Origin: Domibacillus mangrovi
GTDB taxonomy: Bacteria; Bacillota; Bacilli; Bacillales; Domibacillaceae
Direction: 5' to 3'
DNA: 64,000 nt
NCBI RefSeq assembly: GCF_001906925.1
Contig: NZ_MRWQ01000005.1
Location: 1 to 64,000, forward strand
This document shows, one piece after another, positions 50,210-58,759 of the stretch; position 1 is the stretch's first letter, and each line of letters begins with the position of its first letter. Made by a program: the position numbers and the translations under genes. The notes beneath the pieces are model-generated. The model was given only the letters and a program-made list of their open reading frames with translations, searched no databases and had not been told where the DNA came from.

Positions 50210-51099
50210 TATTTAAAGGGAAGATCGTCGTCTGAAATTTGAATCGCATCCAAGTCCATGTCTTTTGCTGACGGCTTTTTCGTTTCTTGCATTGGTTCTG
50301 GTTCAACGGATGTCTCTGGTTCTTCAATTAACTCATGCTGCACATCGATCACTTCGCTCATATCCGGCGCAATCTCTTGTTTAATCGTCGAGTCTGCTTC
50401 AACTGTTTTTTGAAACTCAATGGATTTTGGCGCATATTTCAGTACTTCTTTTAAGACGGTCTTCTTCGCCATTGCGTCGTAGTTGGTTTTCCACGGGCTT
50501 GTCCATCCTTTTTGAACCGCCTGACTAAACTTCTTTGCGTGCTGATCAATGCGTTCTCTCGTCCAGTACACAAAGTCGAAACCGCCATTTTGCAAATGAT
50601 AAACAGCGTAGTAACCAATCGGCTCACCTTCTGGAATACTGGCCGGAACATGCTTCAAATCTTTATACAAACCGTATTCAAAGACCAATTCGTCGTTGGC
50701 GTACACCTCATGAGCATAAATCGCTTTGTATTGACCACTGCGGACGGCAAGATCAATCAAGCCTTTATAAGACAGCTGAAATTGAACCTGCTTTCCGTAT
50801 GGAATTAAGTACGCTTGTCCAAGCCCTGTGTTTGGCTCTACACCAAGCTGAGCTGATTGCATGATTGCTGCTAGGAAGGACATTTGATCACATTCCAGAA
50901 GCTTTGGTGTAGTCCTTACAGCTGTTAAAGCGATACGGGCCATTCTATCTGCGTCCATGTGTTTTGGTAGAGCCCGCTGTATTTCAGGCCCCATTCGTTT
51001 TAATAAGCCGTTTAGTGACTGCTCAGGTGTGACTTGTTTTGCTGGTGCATTTTGCTGCTTATTCGCCAGCTCGTTTTTGATCGTTTTGTTCGTTGCCAC
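50209..51099 (-). CDS. recT: Recombinase RecT
   Basis: A 296-residue RecT single-strand annealing protein: MGPEIQRALPKHMDADRMAR IALTAVRTTP, CDQMSFLAAIMQSAQLGVEP and GQAYLIPYGKQVQFQLSYKG are the conserved core. The C-terminal 50 residues are acidic. It pairs with the YqaJ exonuclease upstream for homology-driven repair of phage ends. GTG start after GGAGG. Confidence 0.95.
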   Translation of the reverse strand: MATNKTIKNELANKQQNAPAKQVTPEQSLNGLLKRMGPEIQRALPKHMDADRMARIALTAVRTTPKLLECDQMSFLAAIMQSAQLGVEPNTGLGQAYLIPYGKQVQFQLSYKGLIDLAVRSGQYKAIYAHEVYANDELVFEYGLYKDLKHVPASIPEGEPIGYYAVYHLQNGGFDFVYWTRERIDQHAKKFSQAVQKGWTSPWKTNYDAMAKKTVLKEVLKYAPKSIEFQKTVEADSTIKQEIAPDMSEVIDVQHELIEEPETSVEPEPMQETKKPSAKDMDLDAIQISDDDLPFK

Positions 51100-51113
51100 G
51101 GTAAAACCTCCAG

Positions 51114-52085
51114 TTATTTAATTTTGAAAGGGCGGGAAATACTTTGTTTGATATATTGTTCAAAAATGTCCGGGCGTTCTTTTTTCAGTCGGGTTGAATC
51201 GATGCGATTTGAAACCTGTGACTTCCAGGTGATTTTCTGCTCACCAATAAAGGCTGTTTCATTTTCCTTCATCGCACCTTTCAGAACATTTTGGCATTCC
51301 GTCATCTTTTCTTTAATTTGTGATAAGTCTTCTTCCAATGCTTTATAAGAATCGATATACACTTGAAGATCAGATGTTAATTCAATTGTGCTGTCGGGTT
51401 CATGTTGCGGATACATCGCCTTGAGCAATTCACTTGAAGCAATGGATCCATCAAAGGCCGGTGGATTATTTGGAATCACGTAGTTCTCCCAAAACTCTTT
51501 TTCAATGTTGATCAGGTACGTAATCAATTCTTCATCGCGCTCAATGCGTTTATGAATGAATTTATTACCTCCGATGAGAACGGCAATCCACCATGCTTCA
51601 TATCCTGTTACAGCCATATAATGCTGGCATTGAAGCAGATAGGAAGCCGGGATCTCATCGCCCTCCCATTCGCTTTTTAAGTATTCGGAAGCTGTTTTGC
51701 ATTCGAGTCCCTCATTCTTGCCGACAATCAGCCGATCTACATTGGCATAAATAAACTCATATTCTGGATGCTTCAAGATCGCGTTTCGACGCCGTACTTT
51801 CAATCCCGTACGGCGGGAAAATTCCTGTGCAACCAAGTTTTCATTCAATACACCGAAGTAGGCTGCTTCACTGCCTTCTTCAAATCCGCCCTGATCATTG
51901 ACTGAAAAGATTTCTTCAGATTCAATCTGATTCGTTTTCTCAAGGTAGACTTTCATCGGCGAGCTGTACTTATTGACACCAGCAATAGCGGCGCAATCGC
52001 TCCCCCCAATTCCGTTTCTTCTTTCCATCAACCAGTCATGCCGAGATAAATCCAACGTTGAAATGGCATTCATGTTCTTTGCCAA
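51114..52085 (-). CDS. YqaJ-type exonuclease
   Basis: A 323-residue YqaJ viral recombinase: HDWLMERRNGIGGSDCAAIA GVNKYSSPMKVYLEKT forms the N-terminal signature, LECKTASEY holds the PD-(D/E)XK E-x-K, and LLQCQHYMAVTGYEAWWIAV the partner strand. It resects double-strand ends to 3' tails used by RecT. TTG start 6 nt after GGGAGTGG. Recombination pair with recT, 14 bp apart. Confidence 0.93.
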   Translation of the reverse strand: MAKNMNAISTLDLSRHDWLMERRNGIGGSDCAAIAGVNKYSSPMKVYLEKTNQIESEEIFSVNDQGGFEEGSEAAYFGVLNENLVAQEFSRRTGLKVRRRNAILKHPEYEFIYANVDRLIVGKNEGLECKTASEYLKSEWEGDEIPASYLLQCQHYMAVTGYEAWWIAVLIGGNKFIHKRIERDEELITYLINIEKEFWENYVIPNNPPAFDGSIASSELLKAMYPQHEPDSTIELTSDLQVYIDSYKALEEDLSQIKEKMTECQNVLKGAMKENETAFIGEQKITWKSQVSNRIDSTRLKKERPDIFEQYIKQSISRPFKIK

Positions 52086-52098
52086 TCAAATCCACTCC

Positions 52099-52166
52099 CT
52101 TGATTCAATTTTTAATGTGCAGTACAATATGAGTATTAAATAATTTCTTAACGGCCCGCCTCCGAC
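52099..52166 (+). other. Plus-strand sigma-A promoter and terminator in tandem
   Basis: TTGATT, 17 bp, TACAAT (ending about 52131), then within 35 nt a terminator CCCGCCTCCGACAGCGGG plus TTTTTT. The arrangement mirrors the very short unit at 46175. It would give an RNA of only about 30-35 nt divergent from the exonuclease gene, so it may instead act as a roadblock or be fortuitous. Confidence 0.35.
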
Positions 52167-52177
52167 AGCGGGTTTTT

Positions 52178-52399
52178 TCATGCTTCTGCCTGCTTCTCAA
52201 TAGCGTCCATGAACTGGACTGCATATTCACTAAGATTTTGCTCGAGTACAATTGAGCCATCTTTCATAATGAAGTAAATATCATTACTCATGATTTCGTC
52301 TCCAAACATGTCCTCAACAGGTGTATCTCCTTCAATCTCACGCATATACTCTGGAAAGCCTGTCCGCTCAATTTGATCAACAATTGGATGGTTCATCAT
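52178..52399 (-). CDS. YqaI-like small phage protein
   Basis: A 73-residue acidic protein with MNHPIVDQIERTGFPEYMRE, the motif MFGDEIMSNDIYFIMKDGSI VLEQNLSEY resembling the YqaI family of skin/PBSX-like elements. Two ATG codons follow GAGGAAAC. Early gene, function unknown. Confidence 0.65.
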   Translation of the reverse strand: MMNHPIVDQIERTGFPEYMREIEGDTPVEDMFGDEIMSNDIYFIMKDGSIVLEQNLSEYAVQFMDAIEKQAEA

Positions 52400-52410
52400 G
52401 TTTCCTCTTC

Positions 52411-52587
52411 TTAACCTATTTTTTCAACTGCGATATCCATTGGTATTACCTTGACTTGTTCAGTGTGACGATGCACAAGTGTATACATGCCATTATGCTT
52501 CTTGCTGATCAGCCAGTTGTTTGGACTCAAACCGTACGATAGGATGACTTTTCTTGCAGCACGTGATGGCTTTTTGCCATTCTTCAT
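52411..52587 (-). CDS. DUF6906-like small phage protein
   Basis: A 58-residue protein MKNGKKPSRAARKVILSYGL SPNNWLISKKHNGMYTLVHR, the usual start and SPxNWLI motif of DUF6906 phage proteins. ATG at 52587 after GAAGGTG; the GTG nine bases earlier lacks spacing. Function unknown. Confidence 0.7.
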   Translation of the reverse strand: MKNGKKPSRAARKVILSYGLSPNNWLISKKHNGMYTLVHRHTEQVKVIPMDIAVEKIG

Positions 52588-52618
52588 CTTTTTCACCTTC
52601 TCTCTGATGGATGATGTC

Positions 52619-52673
52619 CATCGATAGCAGCCGGAACAGGTACGAGGGGAAACCTGGCCCGATTGCTATCGAC
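52619..52673. other. Large two-tier hairpin in the early region
   Basis: TCGATAGCA (52621-52629) pairs with TGCTATCGA (52664-52672), enclosing CAGGT (52637-52641) / ACCTG (52652-52656) with loop ACGAGGGGAA. No U-tract on either side, so it is not a simple terminator. It could be a structured RNA, a protein-binding site or an mRNA processing site. Confidence 0.5.
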
Positions 52674-52700
52674 GAGCACCGTTTAAGTGCCCATCTTTAG

Positions 52701-52773
52701 AAAGTATGGTATAATATTCTTCAATTGGGATTTCTCTGACGACCACTTGGAAAAGCGTGTCGTCTTTATTTTT
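52701..52773 (+). ncRNA. Putative antisense small RNA
   Basis: Extended -10 TGGTATAAT (52707-52715) on the plus strand, then GACGACCAC / GTGTCGTC hairpin with TTTATTTTT (52738-52773). RNA about 55 nt. It ends across the 3' end of the 42-aa gene on the other strand. The -35 is poor, so transcription is uncertain. On the minus strand the same region holds a short coding-like frame (VVREIPIEEYYTILSKDGHL). Confidence 0.35.
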
Positions 52774-52894
52774 GTCTTCTTTCTGCTCTTCCTTCTCCTG
52801 TCGCCATACCCCAGTAGTAAGCCGATGCTGTAAGGACAAACGTGAGGACGATCCAGTCCAAGTTAAACAGTGTTTTTAATAGAAGTTCTTCCAT
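52766..52894 (-). CDS. Small membrane peptide (42 aa)
   Basis: MEELLLKTLFNLDWIVLTFV LTASAYYWGMATGEGRAERR QK: one transmembrane helix with a basic tail, so N-out/C-in is expected. GAAAGGG lies 9 nt before the ATG. It overlaps the end of the 52863 gene. Common in phage early operons; function unknown. Confidence 0.6.
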   Translation of the reverse strand: MEELLLKTLFNLDWIVLTFVLTASAYYWGMATGEGRAERRQK

Positions 52895-53123
52895 TCCACA
52901 CAACCCTTTCTGTCAGTACTCCGTGCTCTTGTAACTTTTGAATCATGTCATCTATTTTCTTCTGATGTTTACGTCTCTCTTGTACTCTTTCTAACTCCCG
53001 TAAACTATTTAATAGATCAACCGTGCAGCGTTTCGCTTCTACAATATCTCCAGTAACAAGCTGCTCCTCAATCCGATAAATAAGACTGTGTGCACAAATC
53101 TTTTCTTTCATTTCAGTTGTCAT
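52863..53123 (-). CDS. Hypothetical early phage protein (86 aa)
   Basis: MTTEMKEKICAHSLIYRIEE ... LNSLRELERVQERRKHQKKI, a mostly helical charged protein. ATGA overlap with the previous HTH gene. No family recognised. Confidence 0.55.
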   Translation of the reverse strand: MTTEMKEKICAHSLIYRIEEQLVTGDIVEAKRCTVDLLNSLRELERVQERRKHQKKIDDMIQKLQEHGVLTERVVWNGRTSIKNTV

Positions 53124-53638
53124 CGTTCATACTTCCTTGCCTTCAAACTGGCCCGCCATTCCCTGAAAAGACTCTTCATTGAAAAATCGTTATCTTTGCA
53201 AAGTTCAGCAGCTAAGTTAATCATGCTTGCAGCAGCATCCAGGAGTTCTTTTATGGTTTGACGAACATCCTCTTTCTCATGCTCTGTTCTGTTTTCTGAA
53301 GGTTTGTACCAACACATCATTTCAACCTGATCAATCGCTTCAATCGTTTCACTTTTAACAAGATGAACCATTGCCGCTGGGTGACGATCAATGACCGCTC
53401 CATTAAAATATGGAATGCTTACGTACCCCGTCGTTTCTTGCCATGTTTCAAAGTAAAATTGAGGATCATCTAATGCGCCGGCCACTCGTGGATACATATC
53501 TTTTGGGAACGTTCGCGTGCCAGTCTCGTATTTTGCTATAGATTCTTTTGAGACAGCCACTTCTTCCATTTCTGAAAGTGATCGTTGTGAATGCCCTGTC
53601 CGTTTTCTTGCATCTGCAATCTTTCTGCCAATCGTCAT
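53120..53638 (-). CDS. XRE-family HTH regulator (172 aa)
   Basis: Residues 1-60 are a Cro/C1-type HTH (IGRKIADARKRTGHSQRSLS ... SKESIAKYETGTRTFPKDMY). The C-terminal 110 residues are a helical domain of unknown role (ETIEAIDQVEMMCWYKPSEN; LLDAAASMINLAAELCKD). Early regulator or toxin-antitoxin-like gene. Start after AGGAGTTAG, overlapping the DUF771 stop. Confidence 0.75.
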   Translation of the reverse strand: MTIGRKIADARKRTGHSQRSLSEMEEVAVSKESIAKYETGTRTFPKDMYPRVAGALDDPQFYFETWQETTGYVSIPYFNGAVIDRHPAAMVHLVKSETIEAIDQVEMMCWYKPSENRTEHEKEDVRQTIKELLDAAASMINLAAELCKDNDFSMKSLFREWRASLKARKYER

Positions 53639-53928
53639 GCTAAACTCCTCCTCTTTTTACCTGCTAAACGTTGCTCCTCGAACCAAATAAGCAAGAATGC
53701 TTCTGCCTCTTTTGCTGGGTAATACCACTTGCACCCGATCTTGTGCTTCGGAAAGCGTGGATCATAAAAGAAGTTTTCTTGGATGGTGTTCCAGCTCATG
53801 CATACACGTCGCTTCAACTCCGATGTATCCCAGAGCACAAGATCTTTGTTTGCTTTATCTAGCTTCTTCTGTACTTCTTCACGGTAAATCTCCATCAATG
53901 CTGCTTCATCTACTGAAACTGAAATCAT
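53635..53928 (-). CDS. DUF771-like phage protein
   Basis: A 97-residue protein from the ATG at 53928, six nt after AAAGGAGGG. ALMEIYREEVQKKLDKANKD then LVLWDTSELKRRVCMSWNTI and FYDPRFPKHKIGCKWYYPAK match DUF771, an excisionase-like small protein common beside phage repressors. Upstream frame (to 54096) has no ribosome site. Confidence 0.75.
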   Translation of the reverse strand: MISVSVDEAALMEIYREEVQKKLDKANKDLVLWDTSELKRRVCMSWNTIQENFFYDPRFPKHKIGCKWYYPAKEAEAFLLIWFEEQRLAGKKRRSLA

Positions 53929-54001
53929 CCTCATCCCTCCTTTTGTACGAAACCTTATATTTTGAAAGTACGAGTAAAAAGTTATGATTAAATTAAGCTT
54001 C

Positions 54002-54274
54002 TCAATAATCCGGAAACAAAATTTCATATGGTAAATCAAAGAGCATTTCAAGTCCAATCGAGACATCAGCATTCGGCTTCCTTCGCCCATTCTCAATATG
54101 TGAGATTGTTGCTACCGAAACACCTAGCTCAGCAGCAACATCCGACTGACTCAACTTTCGTTTCTTGCGTTCGAAAATGAGTCGGTCCAACTTTATACTT
54201 TTCACGTTGCTCCATTCAGTACTGGATGCTTTTATTTTTTTCTTAGATTTCATTTTTCGTTTTGCGACTGGCAT
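54002..54274 (-). CDS. XRE-family HTH regulator (90 aa)
   Basis: A basic N-terminal extension (MPVAKRKMKSKKKIKASSTE) followed by a complete HTH: LDRLIFERKKRKLSQSDVAA ELGVSVATISHIENGRRKPN. AGGAGGCG precedes the ATG. A perfect 15-bp operator palindrome lies 32-46 bp upstream of its start, inside the Cro-like gene, so it may be separately controlled. Confidence 0.82.
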   Translation of the reverse strand: MPVAKRKMKSKKKIKASSTEWSNVKSIKLDRLIFERKKRKLSQSDVAAELGVSVATISHIENGRRKPNADVSIGLEMLFDLPYEILFPDY

Positions 54275-54285
54275 TTTGTCGCCTC

Positions 54286-54513
54286 CTAGCTGACTTCCTT
54301 ATTTAGTTCCTTTAAGGAACATTCATTTGTAAAAAAAAGCGTCCAATCGAAAGCTAGTATTTTTGCGATACTTTTAGCGACTTTCACACTCGGGTTTTTG
54401 TTACCTTTTTCTAGATGTGTGTAAAAGCTTCGTGAAATACCAGCTTGCTCTGATACATCATCTTGTGTCATGTCTCGTTTATCGCGCATATCTTTCAACC
54501 ATTTACGTTCCAT
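54286..54513 (-). CDS. Cro-like XRE regulator (75 aa)
   Basis: MERKWLKDMRDKRDMTQDDV SEQAGISRSFYTHLEKGNKN PSVKVAKSIAKIL, a minimal HTH_3 protein. It is the first gene of the lytic transcript, divergent from the repressor, hence Cro-like or antirepressor. The promoter TTGACT-17-TATAAT (54555-54583) with an operator in the spacer drives it. RBS GAGGTGAGG. Confidence 0.85.
   Translation of the reverse strand: MERKWLKDMRDKRDMTQDDVSEQAGISRSFYTHLEKGNKNPSVKVAKSIAKILAFDWTLFFTNECSLKELNKEVS
54306..54320. promoter_or_regulatory. Operator O5 (perfect palindrome)
   Basis: GTTCCTTTAAGGAAC, a 15-bp perfect palindrome in the 3' part of the Cro-like gene, of the same consensus as the four intergenic operators. 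Confidence 0.75.
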
Positions 54514-54527
54514 TTCCTCACCTCCTT

Positions 54528-54640
54528 GTTCCTTTGAGGAACTATCTTAACCTCATTATATGTTCCTTTAAGTAACAAGTCAACAAGAAAGTTTCTTTTG
54601 AGAACATTTTAAAGAAAGTTTCTTTAAGTAACATTATAAT
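54528..54640. promoter_or_regulatory. Lysis-lysogeny switch: four operators and divergent promoters
   Basis: O1 GTTCCTTTGAGGAAC (54528-54542), O2 GTTCCTTTAAGTAAC (54562-54576), O3 GTTTCTTTTGAGAAC (54591-54605), O4 GTTTCTTTAAGTAAC (54618-54632); consensus GTTYCTTTRAGRAAC-like. The minus-strand promoter has TTGACT (54578-54583), 17 bp, TATAAT (54555-54560), with O2 filling the spacer. The plus-strand repressor promoter has TATAAT at 54635-54640 just past O4 and a poor -35. Confidence 0.85.
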
Positions 54641-54673
54641 TAAGAGATATTCCTCAAGGAGGATAAGATTATT

Positions 54674-55054
54674 ATGATGATTTTTGCAAAACGATTAAAA
54701 ATGTTGCGGGAAAACCGTAAAGAGTTAGACTCTAAATATACTCAAGGGTATGTCGCAGAAATTTTAGGTGTCGCTCGTACCACGTATACGGCCTATGAAA
54801 ATGGAACCAAGCAACCACCTATGGAAACAGTCACTAAGATTGCTACTCTTTTTGAAACATCAGTGGATTATCTTTATGGACTAACAGATAACCTAATTCC
54901 GGAAGCGACAGACGACGAAAAAGAAATGATGGAGTTCTTTAAAGATCCGAACCTTAACCTCTTCTTCAAAGAGATGAAAGAAGCACCTGAGGACCAGCTA
55001 GAGGAAATGCGGCAGATTTGGGAAGTTATCAAAAAACGAGGTCTTAATAAATAA
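54674..55054 (+). CDS. cI-like repressor, XRE family
   Basis: A 126-residue repressor. Residues 3-70 are an HTH_3 domain (QGYVAEILGVARTTYTAYEN GTKQPPMETVTKIATLFETS VDYLYGL), followed by an acidic helical tail (EEMRQIWEVIKKR). No LexA-type peptidase, so induction by RecA cleavage is not expected. Divergent from the Cro-like gene across four operators; CAAGGAGG before the ATG. Its last 24 bp recur exactly at 60759-60782. Confidence 0.88.
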   Translation: MMIFAKRLKMLRENRKELDSKYTQGYVAEILGVARTTYTAYENGTKQPPMETVTKIATLFETSVDYLYGLTDNLIPEATDDEKEMMEFFKDPNLNLFFKEMKEAPEDQLEEMRQIWEVIKKRGLNK

Positions 55055-55097
55055 ACACGCTGCGACGAATAATCTCCTATTCAATAGCTTAATAAAA

Positions 55098-55146
55098 ACA
55101 ACAACCCCGAACATGGGCATTGTTAAGTGTCCACTATTCGGGGTTT
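55098..55146 (+). terminator. Terminator after the repressor
   Basis: AACCCCGAA / TTCGGGGTT with an inner GGGCATT/AGTGTCC pairing and TTAG. Beyond it, up to 55484, I see only two GGGGACAA repeats on the minus strand (about 55376-55396), of the kind found near integrase 3' ends, and no gene. Confidence 0.7.
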
Positions 55147-55484
55147 AGCTTATTTTAATAAGAGTTTTTTAGTTTACAGTTATAAATTATTGTAACGTTG
55201 AGTAGAAAAAAACACTAAAATTAAACAGCAGTTGTCCTTAAGTGACCTCTACCCTGTCAAGGTCATTATGTGAGTAAGATTATAACAGTTTTAAACTGAA
55301 AACGTTGATATTATAAGTTTTAACGCATAAGAATATCCGTTCAAATTGTTCCAATTGGGGATAGTTTGTTTGACTTTGTCCCCAGGTTGTCCCCCTGTAA
55401 AAATAGAACCTATATGTCACACAAGCCTAATGCCAATCTCTTCGTTTAGTAGATTTTTTATTACTGCATTGTACCTGGAATTTT

Positions 55485-58400
55485 TTATCCTAAATTGTAA
55501 CCTTCTATAAGATTAATCTCTTCCGGCGTGAAAAAGAATAAGTCGTATATTTTTTTATTTATTTCATTTTCAACCATATTTACTTTATCTTCTACATTTT
55601 TTATTTCTTTTTGCTGTGTTTCAAACCATTCAAATAACTCATTCCCTTTTTCCAACAAAGAAAAATGTTTATTTTGTTTCTTAATTTCAGCTATAAATTC
55701 CATCGAATTTAGTTTATGAAAATTGATTAAAGCTTTTGTTATCTTAATATTAAATTCAGCTATAATTATTTTATGAGATGTATTTAATATTGATTTAAAT
55801 TTCTTATTCAAGTTTATCAATTCCATAGAAAGCTCTGCCAGTTCATTTTGGACGTTCTCAGTAGCAATCGGAATTGGAAGATCATCTAAGTCACCTTTGG
55901 TTATTTTGGGAAATAAGGTTCTATTTGCTTTTACAGCTTTTCTTTTAAAATAAAAACTAATTACATTAGAATTTAACACAGCTAAAATATACTTAAGGTT
56001 GTATCCATTAATTTTAGGCAGGATGTTTAAAATACTTTTATTATTAAGGTATTTTTCAGTTACATACGTCGCTAAAATTGATTTTGGATATGACCCAACT
56101 ACCTCTCTAATTAGTATTCTTCCCCCGCTAAAAATCTCAATTGTTCTCGGTTGTGACAGCCATTCTCCATATTTAAGCCAGTCACCTCCCCAACCCAAGC
56201 TATATCTTCCTACATCCCCTCCATTTAAATAAGGGTAGGTCGTACTATCATATTTATATGTATAATCATAAATACGATTTTTAACATCATCTTCTGATTG
56301 CTTAGGATTACCTTTGTTTTTTTCATAAGCTTGTAGCCCAGTTTTAGGCTCAGCAACTTCTTGTAACTTTTTGGATCTCTTTATTATTTTATTAATGATT
56401 AGATTGTCTTCTTCATCACTAATAAGATCATAAATATAATTTCTATTCTTCAGCCAATTACTTTGAGGTATTTCAATTACTGAGGAATGACTCAACTTTA
56501 TTTTTTTAGACATAATATTGCTCACAGAGACAACATTATTTTTAGGACTTTTCTTTTGAAGTATGATTATTACTGTTTCAACATTCGCATCTGGAAAACT
56601 TATTCCGTAAAGATTAACAATAGATTTTATTACAGTATTTTTTAATAAGTATTTACGGAGTTCAGTAGCCGAATCAATACCTAACCAAGAGTTAGGTACA
56701 ATAAAACCCAAATAGCCATTTTCTTTAAGAAGTTGTAGAGCTCTTTCAATGAACAACAAATAGGTATTAGGTTTATCTTGTTGCATTTGATACTTTTTAG
56801 AAAAGTAATCTTTTTCCTGTCTTGAAAAGTTATTGCCTCTTGACAAGACATATGGTGGATTACCTATAATGATATCAAAACCACCAGTTTCAATTACTTC
56901 TTTAAATTCGTTAGCCCATCTAAATGCAGTATCACGAGCAATTTCGGGATCTTCTATTAAGGAATCTCCAAATTTAATATTATTATTTAAATTCGTTAGT
57001 TTTTTATTAGGATTAGCTGTATTAAGCCATAAAGAAAGCTTGCTAATTTCCACTGATTCACGATTACGGTCTACTCCAAATAAATTTCCGTTTAATATAT
57101 TTTTGTCTAAGTTTAAATCAATAAATTGAGGTTGTTGAAATGTTGCCTGAATTTCTTCATATTCTTTTGGCTCAATTCCTTTTAAAACATCAAAACTTCT
57201 CATTTGTGCATTAATAAATTCTTTCTCTTTTATTAGATAATCAAATGCTTGGTTTAAAAATGCACCACTCCCACAGGCAGGATCTATAATTTTAATATTA
57301 TCCAATACTAATGAGTATTTTTGCCAAAACTCATAATTGCTATTTATTCTTCTTGTTCTGCCGGATATTGTTTCAGTATCTTTCCAATTTCTTAATTGGT
57401 TGTAACCTAACTCATGTTTTTTATCATCAATCCAATGCAAGAATGTGTTTTCTACTATGTATTTAGTAAGATATTCTGGCGTATAAAAGATCCCGTCACT
57501 TTTTCTTTTATTAGTATTATCGTTCTTTTTTAAGCCTTCGATATCAGATATGGACTGCTCGAATATATGCCCTAAGATATTAACATTAAGATTTTTATTA
57601 AAATCATGATTGGCTAATAATTTTATCATCTTAAAAACCCTATCAGGGATTTCTAAATAATAATCTAATACTGGATCGTGTTTAAACAGCTCTCCGTTAA
57701 ATTGATTTATATTTTGGGCTTTGTCACCTACATCAATACTTCTAAATAACCCTTTCAAATAGTTCCATATGTTAACCTTTTCTATCTTTTCTGCTCCATC
57801 AATATATTCATTAAGTATTGTTGTTTTAAGTAATCCCCTACTTTGACAAAAACAAATAAAAATTACTCTATCTAATATTTTCTGGGCTTTTTCCAACAAT
57901 AATAAATGGTCATATGAGGGGTTTTCTTCAATTAAGGCATTCCATAATTCAATTCGTGTATTACTATATAATTGATAAAACTTACTAGTAATTTTCTCAA
58001 GCTTTTTGTAGGCTTTTTCACTCAGCTCATTAGTTTTAGCCCCTAACAAATTCGCTTTACAAAGCAAAAAATGAAATTTTCTAAATAAATTCTTATTTAC
58101 AGCTAATTCTTCTAGTAAAAAAGCTTCATAATATACAGTTGAACGGCCAACTTGATAAAGGCGTATTTCATAAATATTTGATACGATAATCCATTTACAA
58201 CCATCGTGTTTAAAAGAATAGTTATATGCTTGTTCAACTGGAGTACCGTAATTTTTTTTAGACCTGTTTTGAGGAACATCAAGGTCTACTTCAGGACCTT
58301 TTATCTCTATAACGGTTAATGTTCTATTACTAACCTTGTCTTTTGTATAATATCCTAAAATTGCGTCGGCTCTTTGCGAATCGACTTCAGTTGAGCTTTC

Positions 58401-58643
58401 AATATTAATATTCCAAGAGTCCCCTCCAGAAGTTATGGGTTCATAAGAAAGAATTTTAATAAATATATCCTCAAAAAAATGGGACTTTAATTCTGATTCT
58501 GTTTTATTTTTTAATATATCCATGTTTCTAATCCAATTACGTTGCAAAATTTCCATTTTATTTTCAATTTCTTCTATCCTATATTGATTTAATCCCTCTT
58601 CATATGCCTCAGGTATAAAGAGGGGCGAATTATTTGTTTCCAT
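55485..58643 (-). CDS. Type IIG restriction-modification enzyme (Eco57I-like)
   Basis: A 1052-residue single-chain RM protein. N-terminal PD-(D/E)XK nuclease: DSQRADAILGYYT and LTVIEIKGPEVD (D...E-x-K, about residues 85-115). A helical linker leads to an N6-adenine methylase with motif I IIDPACGSGAFLNQ (about 450) and motif IV FDIIIGNPPYV (about 594). The C-terminal 300 residues are a TaqI/Eco57I-type target-recognition domain (GWGGDWLKYGEWLSQP; FPKITKGDLDDLPIPI). One protein cuts and methylates, so it needs no partner. ATG at 58643 after AAAGGAG. AT-rich relative to the prophage; recently acquired. Confidence 0.9.
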   Translation of the reverse strand: METNNSPLFIPEAYEEGLNQYRIEEIENKMEILQRNWIRNMDILKNKTESELKSHFFEDIFIKILSYEPITSGGDSWNINIESSTEVDSQRADAILGYYTKDKVSNRTLTVIEIKGPEVDLDVPQNRSKKNYGTPVEQAYNYSFKHDGCKWIIVSNIYEIRLYQVGRSTVYYEAFLLEELAVNKNLFRKFHFLLCKANLLGAKTNELSEKAYKKLEKITSKFYQLYSNTRIELWNALIEENPSYDHLLLLEKAQKILDRVIFICFCQSRGLLKTTILNEYIDGAEKIEKVNIWNYLKGLFRSIDVGDKAQNINQFNGELFKHDPVLDYYLEIPDRVFKMIKLLANHDFNKNLNVNILGHIFEQSISDIEGLKKNDNTNKRKSDGIFYTPEYLTKYIVENTFLHWIDDKKHELGYNQLRNWKDTETISGRTRRINSNYEFWQKYSLVLDNIKIIDPACGSGAFLNQAFDYLIKEKEFINAQMRSFDVLKGIEPKEYEEIQATFQQPQFIDLNLDKNILNGNLFGVDRNRESVEISKLSLWLNTANPNKKLTNLNNNIKFGDSLIEDPEIARDTAFRWANEFKEVIETGGFDIIIGNPPYVLSRGNNFSRQEKDYFSKKYQMQQDKPNTYLLFIERALQLLKENGYLGFIVPNSWLGIDSATELRKYLLKNTVIKSIVNLYGISFPDANVETVIIILQKKSPKNNVVSVSNIMSKKIKLSHSSVIEIPQSNWLKNRNYIYDLISDEEDNLIINKIIKRSKKLQEVAEPKTGLQAYEKNKGNPKQSEDDVKNRIYDYTYKYDSTTYPYLNGGDVGRYSLGWGGDWLKYGEWLSQPRTIEIFSGGRILIREVVGSYPKSILATYVTEKYLNNKSILNILPKINGYNLKYILAVLNSNVISFYFKRKAVKANRTLFPKITKGDLDDLPIPIATENVQNELAELSMELINLNKKFKSILNTSHKIIIAEFNIKITKALINFHKLNSMEFIAEIKKQNKHFSLLEKGNELFEWFETQQKEIKNVEDKVNMVENEINKKIYDLFFFTPEEINLIEGYNLG

Positions 58644-58759
58644 TAGCTTCTCCTTTGTCAAAAATTCAATTATTTCTATTGGTTATGTTAAAATCCATTA
58701 TAACCTTTATAACCAGTGTGTATATAGATGGAAGCCCTTATGCTTATTATGCGTGTCTG

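Larger units (their letters stand above)
13803..55146 (-). mobile_element. Siphovirus-type prophage (SPP1/PBSX-like gene set)
   Basis: Complete module order on the minus strand: repressor/Cro, early genes, exonuclease/RecT, DnaB replication, late regulator, TerS/TerL, portal, minor head, scaffold, decoration, capsid E, connectors, tail tube, frameshifted chaperones, tape measure, Dit, tail endopeptidase, baseplate, holin, amidase. The lysis end abuts the glnA attachment remnant. The integrase expected to the right of the repressor is missing, so the prophage may be unable to excise by itself. The right limit given is only the terminator after the repressor. Confidence 0.9.

Noticed and set aside
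55376-55396. GGGGACAA repeats as proof of a deleted integrase
   Set aside because: Only two copies and no coding remnant with catalytic motifs; kept as a hint in the gap description but not called as a pseudogene.
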